This document shows positions 8,111-17,263 of a DNA stretch of 64,000 nt, piece by piece. Within the stretch, counting starts at the first letter, position 1, and each line of letters opens with the position of its first letter. The translations under genes were made by a program, and so were the position numbers. The notes beneath the pieces are model-generated. The model worked only from the letters and a program-made list of their open reading frames with translations. It made no database searches and was not told the origin of the DNA. This DNA is from CAWCWN01 sp963799245 (GTDB lineage: Bacteria > Chloroflexota > Ktedonobacteria > Ktedonobacterales > Ktedonobacteraceae): positions 496,001 through 560,000 of the forward strand of contig CAWCWN010000004.1 in assembly GCA_963799245.1 (NCBI GenBank), in the 5' to 3' direction.

Positions 8111-10114
8111 TCAAAGTGGGACCTGCCACAGCTGTACCGTGCCATCCGTGCTGCCGGAGGCGATGACCCGCCCTCCCGGTGACCAGACGACGGCCGTCAC
8201 GGCGCCAGAATGACCGCGATAGATATCGTTCATCTTTCCACTGGCGCTATCCCAGACCTGCACCGTTTTATCGTTGCTGCCTGACGCGATGGAATGACCA
8301 TCGGGTGACCATGCTACGGCACGCACATAGCTGCTATGGCCATGGTAGCTGTACACGAGCTTGCCGCTGGCGGAGTTCCATATCCGCACGCTGTAGTCAT
8401 CGCTCGCGCTGGCAATAAACTTCCCATCGGGCGACCAGGTTATAGCCTCTACGGCGTTGATATGGCCGCGATAGGACAGGAAGGTATGGCCGCTCACGGC
8501 GTCCCATAGCGAAATCGTGCCATCGGGGCCGCCCGAGGCAAGACGCTTGCCATCCGGCGACCACGCCAGCGTCCATACATACCATGCATGCGTTCGATAG
8601 ATGAGGGGATTCTCCCCATTGGCGGCATTCCAAACCTGCACCGTGTAATCAGTACTTGACGAGGCAATGCGCTCACCTCTGGGCGACCACGCTACATCAG
8701 TAATTCCGCTGGAGTGGCCATGATAGATATAGATGGGATTGCCTGTGGTAGCATTCAACACGTGCACTGAATTATCGCTCGCCGGAGGGCCACCGCTCAC
8801 TGAGGGGCCAGAGGTCATAGAGGCAATGCGCGTACTATCAGGCGACCATGTAATAGCGGGTATTCCACCTGAGTGCCCATGAGAAACAAGCTGGTCGGCG
8901 CCCGTGCTGGCGTTCCATACCCGAATAGTACTGTCGTTGCCACCAGAAGCAATATGCCTGCCATTGGGGGACCATGCCACCGCCGTCACTTCACCGCTCT
9001 GCCCGCGATAGGTGAGCAGGGTGCGAATTTGAGCAGTGGTCGTTCGCACAGGAGTTGTCGCAGGCGCCCTTTGAGACAGCAGCCATGCCCATGTGAAAAT
9101 GCCCCCGCCAGCGACGACCAGCAGTGGTATTCCCGCTATGATAGCTCGCCGGGAGATGTGCCTTTGCGAGCGTGGTGACGGATCCACCACTCCAGTTTTC
9201 CGGGCGGCTTTGGGCCGGGGACCCGGGAGCTCACCCGTGGCTAAAGGCGACGGTGATAGGGCCGCAGCCGCACCACCAGGTTCAGCGGCTGCGGGCAAGG
9301 GGAGGTGTGTCAGCCCGCTGGCCTGCTCCAGAGCATTGGCGAAGGCCAGCACATTCGTAAAGCGACCGCCGGGATCCTTGGCCAGTGCCGTCTGCACTAC
9401 CCTCTCGACATCCGGTTGCAAGGCAGAGACCCTGCTGCGCATGGGAGGCGGGGGAGCAACCAGATGCTGCTCGGCTATCTCGCTCAGGGAGCCTGAAAAG
9501 GGGAGCTCACCTGTCAGCCACTCGTATACCATGACTCCCAGGGCGTACTCATCGCTGAGCGGAGTCGTTTGCTCTCTGAATTGTTCGGGAGCCATATACG
9601 CCGTTGTGCTGTGCTCTATCTGTTTGATCGTCGCGAGCAGCGAGAAACTAAAATCACCCAGCAAGAGCTGATCATCGCTCCCCAGCAAAATGTTCTCAGG
9701 CCTGACATCACCATGGGTGAGTCGCTTGAGGTGAGCATAATGCAGCGCCTCGGCGATTTGCCGAGTATATGCCAGAATGGTCGCGAGTGGCACTCGCGAG
9801 CCAATTGGATGACGCTGGCGCAAAGTTCCATTGGGCGCGTACTCCATGAAGAGGGCCGGATATTTCTGCCACGGCTGAATGATGCCGGCACCCGTAACCT
9901 TTATGATGTGTGGATGCTCCAGATCTGTGAGTGTACGTGACGCGAGAATAAAGTACTCCTGGTCAGCTTCCGATAGTTCTACCCGCAACACCTTGAGAAC
10001 GCTCTGATCTTGGGAAGAGTCGCTTGCGATGAGATATACCTCGCTGAATGCGCTCCGGCCCAGTAGGCGAATCACGCGTTTGTTACCAAAGTATTGCCCC
10101 ACTAAATCGACCAT
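8111..10114 (-). CDS. Membrane Ser/Thr protein kinase with C-terminal seven-bladed WD40 propeller; atypical catalytic motifs
   Basis: 667 aa from the ATG at 10114, chosen because AGGAGG lies just upstream and MVDLVGQYFGNKRVIRLLG is the usual start of such kinases; an ATG at 10135 is in frame. The kinase domain spans ~1-265. The Gly loop is degenerate (GRSAFSEVYL), the lysine is in SVLKVLR, the catalytic loop is HGDVRPEN instead of HRDxKxxN, DFG is replaced by DFS, and YMAPEQF is present. A Pro/Ala linker and one membrane helix (IIAGIPLLVVAGGGIFTWAW) lead to seven WD40 repeats, placing the propeller outside. The Asp residues needed for catalysis are kept, so reduced activity rather than a clear pseudokinase is likely. 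The repeats match those of the lipoprotein at 1.8 kb. Confidence 0.9.
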   Translation of the reverse strand: MVDLVGQYFGNKRVIRLLGRSAFSEVYLIASDSSQDQSVLKVLRVELSEADQEYFILASRTLTDLEHPHIIKVTGAGIIQPWQKYPALFMEYAPNGTLRQRHPIGSRVPLATILAYTRQIAEALHYAHLKRLTHGDVRPENILLGSDDQLLLGDFSFSLLATIKQIEHSTTAYMAPEQFREQTTPLSDEYALGVMVYEWLTGELPFSGSLSEIAEQHLVAPPPPMRSRVSALQPDVERVVQTALAKDPGGRFTNVLAFANALEQASGLTHLPLPAAAEPGGAAAALSPSPLATGELPGPRPKAARKTGVVDPSPRSQRHISRRAIIAGIPLLVVAGGGIFTWAWLLSQRAPATTPVRTTTAQIRTLLTYRGQSGEVTAVAWSPNGRHIASGGNDSTIRVWNASTGADQLVSHGHSGGIPAITWSPDSTRIASMTSGPSVSGGPPASDNSVHVLNATTGNPIYIYHGHSSGITDVAWSPRGERIASSSTDYTVQVWNAANGENPLIYRTHAWYVWTLAWSPDGKRLASGGPDGTISLWDAVSGHTFLSYRGHINAVEAITWSPDGKFIASASDDYSVRIWNSASGKLVYSYHGHSSYVRAVAWSPDGHSIASGSNDKTVQVWDSASGKMNDIYRGHSGAVTAVVWSPGGRVIASGSTDGTVQLWQVPL

Positions 10115-10179
10115 CCTGGTACTCCTCCTCTGCATGTACTACTTCGACAATTGATTAAAGTACATATTGCGTGAATATA

Positions 10180-13087
10180 TCAAAATTTCCCCTCAATATG
10201 GACGTTTTCTGGCATGACCGGGCGGCTAGATTGAGTTGTATACCAGTAGTGGAGCACCTGCGCCGCGAGCCGACAGCGTAAATCAAACGGCGGAAAAGAC
10301 CAGGCCCAGGCAAATACGCCCGCGATGTGCTGATCATCCATCAAATTGTAAAGGGCGGCATTGAACGCTGCCGCCTGTTCCACCGGATCAGCGCGCGCGC
10401 TGGAGGTGACCTGCCAGGGATTGTAGAGAGCATCTGAACTATCGCGATAGCCGATCTCTGATATTAATAATGGCTTTCCGATCTGGGTCGCAAATGCATC
10501 CAGGACCTTTCCGATGGTTGCTTGCCAGCGCGCCGGAAGCGAATGTGGGTCCAGTCGCCGGGGCGTATCTGTCAGGGGATTATAGACTGAGACACCGATA
10601 GCGCTCAAATAGGGATTATGTAGCCATGCTGGTAGCGGATAATAGAGCGAGGACCAATTGATATCGTAGGTGAGCTTGCCAGGGAAAGCCCGGTGTACGC
10701 GCTCAATCAACGTATTCCACAGCGCCGGGTCCGCCGGCTGCAGTAGTTCATATTCGCTGCCAAGCGCGAGTTCCTCTGCTCCTGCCTGCGCCGCCGCCGC
10801 AACGTACGGCTTGAAAGCCAACCAGTAATTATTAAACCAGGCCCGGGCCAGCTGCTCGCTGGGGAATTGGATGTTCCCCGCCCAGGACCTCGCCCCGTTC
10901 ACCGTCAGCTGCGGGAACACAAACACATGGTAGTGCAAAGAGTGCGCCGCGCGTATCCCCTCTATGACCGCCTGCAAGGTCGGAGTAGCCTTACCAGCCT
11001 GTACCTGAGTTGAAGTTATTGCTGGCTGGTAGAGATTGATGGGCATTCCCACCCACTGCGCCGCAGTCTGCTGCTGGATCTCGCGCAGTCCGGCTAACCA
11101 GTTGCCGTCTTGTATACTATATCCTGCGCTTCCCCACTGAGGGAAAATCACGCCCGTCTGGTAGTCAAGCGACCTTAAACGCGGTCCAGGCTCATTTACA
11201 TCGATGATGGACCGCTGCGGCGCGCATGCCCGGCTGCCGGGGGCAGATCCAGGCAATGCCGCATTGATTGTCCAGGGGCTGTTCCAGGCGAGAAGTAACC
11301 ACTGGAAGCTGATGCCCAGCATCAATAGCGCGGCCCCGTATCTTAGAGAGGCCTGCCTGGCCCGTGAACCAATTTGTACAGCCCTGGGCATGAGCGCGCG
11401 GTCCACGAATGGCAGAGGCCGCGGCTGCTGACGTAGGGTCGTTTTCAGGAGGATACGGGCTATGGCAAACTCGCCCAGGGCTACAAGCTCACAGGCTCCC
11501 AGCAGGCGGTTCAAGGCGAAGGGGAAGATCGCGCTCAAAAGTATCATCAGGGGAATGAGGAGATAGAGCAGCGTGACCGCCATCCCGCCCGTTGCATACA
11601 GCAAGAGTTGAGCGATTTCGTAAACATCGGCTCTCTGCCGCAGCCAGCCAGGAGCGTTCAGAACCTTACGTGGCTGCCTTGCCTTGGGAGTGGGTTGCCA
11701 GGAGGCCTTACGATTCCCGGTCAGCCACTGCATAACGGCCCAGAAACCGGCGCCACTCTCCACGACACTGGCGATGGGCGCCATGGTAAGTACACGCATT
11801 CCTTCGATCCAGCCCTGGCGCACGCTTAGATGCCCGGCATTGGCCAGGTTGTACCAGGCGCCTATCAGCATCGAATTCAGCCACAGAAAGCTGACAAAGA
11901 ACAACCAGCACATAACCGGCAGGGGCAGGGGCAAATAGTTCTGGCCTGAGAGAACGACTCCCACCTGGTAGAGCAAGTAGAGCAGGGAGAATGCGCCTGT
12001 CGGCAGTCCAAGCGCAACCGTCAGGATGCGATATGCCGTCGCCCAGACCAGGTGAAAGCGCTTCCTCGCTGGCAAGCAATGGAATTCCTGCATCTGGCGC
12101 ATGATCGTGATGCCTTGCAGCACGCCGATTATCCAGCGGTAGCGCTGCTTAAAGGCGCTCTTCAGCGTAAATGGGGGCTGCTCGAGCATAATGCTGCCGT
12201 GCCAACCAAATATCTCTGGCCCAAAACGCAGGTAGGCCTGCACCCCGAAGACGTAGTCCTCCGCCACAAGTGGCTGGCCATCGAGGGTGCCGATGTCCCA
12301 ACCAAGCGCGTTCTCTAGCTCTTCATCGACAACGAGGTTTGAACCGTGCAAGTGCAGGGGCGTCCCATTCTCCATCACCTTACGACACTCAAAGCACCCT
12401 ATCGGGCGATTGGCCTCCATAGCCCGGCAAATCATGCTGGCATCGCTATACTCCAGGGGATAGTAAATAGGGCCCTCGCTGAGCTGTTTGGAGGTGTTCG
12501 CAAGGTAGAATATGAGTTTCCGCAGTTCGCCAGGCTCCATCACACTTTCTTCGTCATAGTGGACAATGAAGGTGCGGCCCAGTTTGCGATTGAACCCGCG
12601 CCGCCGCAATTCGATCATATAGTGCAGCGAGCGGGCCTTGAGCTTCGTCTGCTTTGGAGTGACATACTCACGGGGAACGAGGAGCACAAAGGCCTGGAGC
12701 GGGAAAGCTGGCTCGTCGAAAACTTGCTCCAGCAGCGCCTTTTGCTCCTGCGACTCGGTGACGACCTCTATACTGAGTTTGTCGCAATACAGGTGCGGCG
12801 CTTCCCTGCTCGAGCTCAAGAATGTTCTGAATTCCACGCCGGATAACCCTGGTGCTATCGGGCAGGCCCCTCGTCGTTATCTGTATCTTCACATAAGGCA
12901 GCTGGGGGAGGGCCTTGATGTCAGCGCTTGTAAGCGGCCGCAACTGGCGATAACGGGGCCAGCGCAAAAAGAAGCTTTGAAAATAGAACAGGAAACGGAT
13001 GCCAATAATGCTGGCACATATTACCGTCAGATAGCCAATGAACTTGCTGCCTGCATTTACTATTTCAAACATAAAAAAAAGCCCCAT
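10180..13087 (-). CDS. GT2 membrane glycosyltransferase fused to a glycosidase-like TIM barrel; one apparent frameshift
   Basis: Two frames make one protein. The N-terminal frame (from 13087, or ATG 13072) has a membrane helix and LPYVKIQITTRGLPDSTRVI, and merges near 12800-12830 by a +1 shift into the 885-codon frame ending at 10180. GT2 motifs follow: KLSIEVVTES, DEES, LVAEDYVFG and QRYRW, as in Egghead-like beta-mannosyltransferases/cellulose-synthase relatives, plus several membrane helices. After ~540 residues comes an extracytoplasmic domain. It resembles clan GH-A glycosidases (GH113-like), with candidate acid/base Glu in LALGSEYE and nucleophile Glu in PLLISEIGY. A synthase joined to a hydrolase suggests coupled polymer synthesis and trimming (inference). 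If the frameshift is real the gene is broken at its N-terminus. Confidence 0.75.
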
Positions 13088-13101
13088 TTATATTGAACAG
13101 C

Positions 13102-13380
13102 TCATCCTTCCTCCATTTTATTCCACGCTGCAATAGTCACATGAGCAACTTCTCCCGCACAGCTTCTGGTGCGCTCGGTGGCTTGGGCCATATATCCAAT
13201 CATAATTTCTGGCGTCGAACTTGCCAGCATGCCCATATTAAGATGTTCAGCTAACCAGTAACGAGTATACCCCAGTCGATCTGCCAGACGCGCCAGCGCA
13301 AGCGTGTTCTGCAATACCTGCGCATTGCCCGAATTGGCGTCTACCGGCGAAAGATCAAGTACAGAAAGTGGAAGTGCCAT
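13102..13380 (-). pseudogene. Truncated luciferase-like monooxygenase (N-terminal ~70 residues only)
   Basis: An intact ATG with AAGGATAACG upstream begins MALPLSVLDLSPVDANSGNA and continues LARLADRLGYTRYWLAEHLN and STPEIMIGYMAQATERTR. This is the N-terminus of bacterial luciferase-family flavin monooxygenases. The usual protein is ~330 aa; here homology stops after ~70 residues and the reading frame ends at 92. The usual second His in AEHHN is Leu. The rest of the gene is missing, probably deleted at the junction with the GT2 gene start. Confidence 0.8.
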
Positions 13381-13648
13381 GATCGTTATCCTTTACGCTA
13401 TCTAGCAACGAGTGAGCATGCAGTAATGTTTCTCTTTTCTACCTACCTACAACAAAACCCGCGCTGCATTTTATCGCCGGCCTTTTAGTGGCAGACGGGC
13501 ATCCTGGCTCGATTTATGTGACCTGACCTGGATGGCCCGGTATTTGCATAGCGCTACAAGTATGCTATGATCTGGTCTGATGTAGCCAGAACAGCTCATC
13601 ATCCGTCATAATTCGCAGTAAGTTACATACAATAAGGAGTGAGAGAAG

Positions 13649-14258
13649 ATGCCCTCTACCACTGTAAGCAAGCAGTCCGGCCAACTGCTCGTCCTGGGCG
13701 ATGCCATTCCAGGCGCGCGTATCCGCGACGCCGCCCTGATCATCATGGGAGCGCTACTCACTGTGCTCGCTGCCCAGGTCTCTATCTACATACCGCCCTC
13801 CCCGGTACCGATCACAGGCCAGACGCTGGCGGTGGTGGTCGCAGGTGCAGCACTCGGCGCGCGCCGGGGCGCCAGCTCACAGTTGCTCTATATCTTGCTT
13901 GGCCTCTTCCTCCCCGTCTATGCCGGCGGTGCGCAGGGCTGGCATGTCATCCTGGGAGCCACCGGAGGCTATCTCGTCGCCTTCCCGATCGCAGCGTGGG
14001 CGATCGGAACCCTCGCTGAGCACGGCGCTGATCGCAGGCCCCTGCTAGCTATCCTGACCTTTGCCATTGGCCAGCTGATCATCTACGGCATCGGGGTCCC
14101 ATGGCTGAAGGTCGCCACCGGCATATCCTGGTCCGACCGCCATCTATGAAGGCTTCGTCATCTTCATATTCGGCGGCATCATCAAAGCCATTCTAGCGGG
14201 TCTGACCATTCCCCTCGCCTGGCGCTCTGTCCGACGCGTTGAGGCCAGGCACTCTTGA
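13649..14258 (+). CDS. bioY: BioY biotin transporter, ECF S component; apparent single-base frameshift near the 3' end
   Basis: The first frame (166 aa, ending 14149) shows BioY features: PITGQTLAVVVAGAALGARR, LLGLFLPVYAGGAQGW, GATGGYLVAFPIAAW and IIYGIGVPWL, with about five helices. At ~14134-14140 the sequence ends prematurely. Dropping one base of GACCGCC restores AIYEGFVIFIFGGIIKAILA then GLTIPLAWRSV, the expected last helix, with a stop at 14256-14258. BioY binds biotin and works alone or with the EcfA/EcfT module; no such genes are adjacent. AAGGAG lies 9 nt before the ATG. If the shift is genuine, the final helix is lost. Confidence 0.88.
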
Positions 14259-14353
14259 GTTGAGTTGAGCTGACTGAGCTGCGCGCAGGCGTGGGCGTGG
14301 GAGATCGCATGGGGTATGCATAATAGAGAGTAGATGGTAGTATACGGGGTAAG

Positions 14354-14514
14354 GTGACGACTCCCCACAGCTCCGAACTGGGGGCTTCTGGATTGACGCT
14401 GGTGTGTCGTCCCACACCGTCGTTCGTTTCAACCACAGGAGCGAGCAATGCTCAAAAACCAACTTCCTGTATCGGTTGGCACGGCTGACAAAGACGGTCG
14501 TGTTTTTACCCACA
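14354..14514 (-). mobile_element. Short IS605/TnpB-type element remnant (ends without tnpB)
   Basis: On the minus strand a ~160-bp block starts with TGTGGGTAAAA (14504-14514), shared with the region upstream of tnpB at 28.4 kb. It ends with GAAGCCCCC, a hairpin, then GGGGAGTCGTCAC (14354-14388), which matches the right end of the tnpB element at 29.64-29.68 kb and the relic at 39.46 kb. A GTGGGAC.ACACA segment is shared too. It reads as a MITE-like internal-deletion derivative carrying both ends. No coding sequence is recognisable in the rest of 14259-14715. Confidence 0.55.
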
Positions 14515-14875
14515 GTCCTGCGCTGTGGAACCCGTCGAAACGCGATTAGATTTGAAACGTGCAATAGAACTACTCATATCTTCTTTTGCACGAGAACAAA
14601 ACCGGAAACGAAAGGACCGCCTGCGGGCAGCGCGCCTTTCATCCCTTTGCCTAGATGGGCAGGGGCCTTCAGGCGCGAGTATGCTAACAGGCGCGCCTGT
14701 TAGCATTGATTTTTTGTGAAGGGCAGGAATGCTTTGAAAAGTTATGATACTGGACCGTTAGAGGACTCGCCTCCTCTTTTGTCGGCAGAGCATGCTCTTG
14801 CGGATAAGCAACAGGCTGACGCGGCAGGTTACCAGAACGATCATTGTGTGGAAGCAGACGGCGATGCAGTGGTGA

Positions 14876-17212
14876 ATGTCCAGCCCAGGGCTAATCGAGG
14901 CGCCCGCGCAGGCTGCTGGGAGTTACGAGCATGCCTCCTCTTACGCAGAGCTTGCGCTTGATCAGCCGCAAAGACGCAGCTTCACGCCACCCACGCGTCA
15001 ACAGGTGCTCAACTGGGCACCGTTCTGGGGGGTGATCCTGCTGGGAGCGCTCTTACGCTTCTGGGGGCTGGGAGATAAACCCCTGCATCATGATGAAAGC
15101 CTTCATGCCTACTTCTCGTGGCAGCTCATGCTGCATAACCTCGACAACTGGATTGGCTGCCTTGCCCCGCAACCCAGCTGTTACACCTATGATCCGCTCC
15201 TGCATGGACCGTTTCAGTTTCATATCATCGCCATCACCTATCAGATCTCCAACTGGTTGGGGGCGCCCGACCACGGCATCAACACGACAACCGTTCGCAT
15301 CCCAGCCGCTGTGCTCGGCACCGTCATCGTTGGTCTGCCCTACTTCTTACGTGATTACCTCGGCAAGTGGGGAGCGTGGCTGGCGAGCCTCTTCCTGGCG
15401 GTCTCGCCCAGCATGGTCTACTTCTCCCGCTTCGCTCGCGAGGACATCTACATGGCCTGCTTTACCCTGCTGCTGGTCATTGGAGTTGTTCGCTACGTGC
15501 AGGAGCGTAAGATGAGCTGGCTTATGCTTGCGGCGGCGGCATTTGCGCTCTCTTATGCCACATCAGAGGCAACCTTTCTGACAATTGCTGTCTTTGGCGC
15601 CTTCCTGGGTGGATTGCTGGCCTGGGAACTGGGACTCCGCTGGCGACTGCGCTCTGAAGTTTCCGCCAGAGAAAGAGCGTGGTATATGCCGCGTTCCGCG
15701 GCTCCGCTGCTCTTGCTGGTGTATGTTATCCTGACCGGCATTGCAGCAAAGGTCGGGCTCGGTCTGATCAACTCTATATCTCTCTACGCCAATAACCCGC
15801 GTACGCAGCCGGCCGCCAATCTTTTTGTCCAGAATCTGAAGAGCATCACTGTCATCATTGTGCCATGGCTGGGCATTGCCCTGGGAATTTTTGTCCTGAC
15901 GATCTTATGGCGTGAACGGCTGGGGAAACTACCTCCTCCTGGCAGGCGTGGGCTCGCGGCAAAGATTGATCCGCGGTCACAGCGCATGCTTGACAGCATT
16001 TTCACGCTGCAATGGACGCACTGGTTCTTTGCCCTCTTGCTCGCCTGGAGCATTTTTCTGCTGCTCTTCACAGCGCTTTTTACGAACATCAAGGGAGGCA
16101 TTGGGGACGGCATCTGGCAGGGGCTCTACTACTGGATCCAGCAACAGCAAGTGCAGCGCGGCGGCCAGCCATGGTATTACTACCTGGTGTTGATCCCCCT
16201 CTACGAGCAGGTTGGCCTGATCTTTGGATTGATCGGACTGGTGCGGTGCCTTGCGCAACCAACACGCTTCCGCCTCTTCCTGGCCTACTGGTTCGTTGGA
16301 AACTTCTTCCTCTACTCCTGGGCGGGCGAGAAAATGCCCTGGCTGATGATCTTTATGACCATGCCCATGCTGCTGCTGGCGGGCATCGGGCTGGAGCCTT
16401 GCGTCGTCGCCCTCCTCAACCTGTTCAGGCAGCACAGGCAGGCGGCTGCCGCTCAGGTCGGGCCAGAGGAGCCTGTACCGGCAGCCAGCAGCGCCATGCC
16501 AGCGACGGCACGCAGATCGGGCGCGGGTTCCATCGCGCTGGCGGCCGCAGGTGTGGTGCTGGCGGTGGTGTTACTTCTGCCAACACTGCATAATATGTAC
16601 GAGGTATCCTATGTCCATGCAGCGGATGGCCCGCACGAGATGATGGTCTATGTCCAGACGACCAGCGATGTCAATACGGTAATGGCAAAGATCGATACCC
16701 TCGATCAGAAGCTCTACCATGGCAGGCATCTCCTCCCAATCGGCATCATGAATGATGCAACCTGGCCTTTTGCCTGGTATGTGCGCGATTATACCAACAT
16801 CTGCTTCAACTATCCCACCGGCTGCAAAGACACAGCGCAAAACTACCCCGTCGTAATTGCCGGCGGAGATAACCTGTATACGGCCGAGGCCAGGTACGGC
16901 GGCAACAATGGTGGATACCTGTACCAGGTCTATAAAATGCGCACATGGTGGGATGAAGGCTACAAACCGGCTCCCTGTGTGGCCAGCAGCGCGAGCAGCT
17001 GCACCAGCCAGCAACAGTCAGTTGATACCGGCGTTGGACTGGGAATATGGTTGAGCTACGGTGATAGCCCACCACCCAATGCCTCCTTCAACCTGAGCCT
17101 GGCAGTCCAGCACATCTGGAACTGGTGGTGGTACCGCACCTCCATAGGCAGCACCACTGGAGCATACGACATGGGCCTGTTTATCCAGAAGAGCCAGGGG
17201 GTGAATCCTTAA
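14876..17212 (+). CDS. Agl23-like membrane glycosyltransferase (flippase activity-associated, GT39-like)
   Basis: 778 aa, about 12 membrane helices. The first loop holds the GT-C catalytic-type motif HHDESLHAYFSWQL, followed by YDPLLHGPFQFH and FSRFAREDIYM, features of the Agl23/TIGR03663 group. A C-terminal outer domain of ~230 residues is rich in Tyr/Gly/Asn. The family resembles dolichyl-phosphate mannosyltransferases and is thought to use lipid-linked sugars. The ATG at 14876 lacks a clear ribosome site. A second frame from GTG 14716 or TTG 14731 has a plausible N-terminus (SYDTGPLEDSPPLLSAEH) ending at the same place, so another frameshift is possible. A strong hairpin follows at 17219-17251. 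Confidence 0.85.
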   Translation: MSSPGLIEAPAQAAGSYEHASSYAELALDQPQRRSFTPPTRQQVLNWAPFWGVILLGALLRFWGLGDKPLHHDESLHAYFSWQLMLHNLDNWIGCLAPQPSCYTYDPLLHGPFQFHIIAITYQISNWLGAPDHGINTTTVRIPAAVLGTVIVGLPYFLRDYLGKWGAWLASLFLAVSPSMVYFSRFAREDIYMACFTLLLVIGVVRYVQERKMSWLMLAAAAFALSYATSEATFLTIAVFGAFLGGLLAWELGLRWRLRSEVSARERAWYMPRSAAPLLLLVYVILTGIAAKVGLGLINSISLYANNPRTQPAANLFVQNLKSITVIIVPWLGIALGIFVLTILWRERLGKLPPPGRRGLAAKIDPRSQRMLDSIFTLQWTHWFFALLLAWSIFLLLFTALFTNIKGGIGDGIWQGLYYWIQQQQVQRGGQPWYYYLVLIPLYEQVGLIFGLIGLVRCLAQPTRFRLFLAYWFVGNFFLYSWAGEKMPWLMIFMTMPMLLLAGIGLEPCVVALLNLFRQHRQAAAAQVGPEEPVPAASSAMPATARRSGAGSIALAAAGVVLAVVLLLPTLHNMYEVSYVHAADGPHEMMVYVQTTSDVNTVMAKIDTLDQKLYHGRHLLPIGIMNDATWPFAWYVRDYTNICFNYPTGCKDTAQNYPVVIAGGDNLYTAEARYGGNNGGYLYQVYKMRTWWDEGYKPAPCVASSASSCTSQQQSVDTGVGLGIWLSYGDSPPPNASFNLSLAVQHIWNWWWYRTSIGSTTGAYDMGLFIQKSQGVNP

Positions 17213-17218
17213 ATAGAT

Positions 17219-17251
17219 GGGAGCGCGCGGTCATCAGAGCTGCGCGCTCCC
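17219..17251. terminator. Bidirectional hairpin between convergent Agl23-like and PQQ-propeller genes
   Basis: A 10-bp perfect stem GGGAGCGCGC (17219-17228) / GCGCGCTCCC (17242-17251) with a 13-nt loop. It lies 7 nt after the stop at 17212 and 13 nt from the opposite stop at 17264. There is no T run. Confidence 0.65.
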
Positions 17252-17263
17252 ACAGCACAAAGG

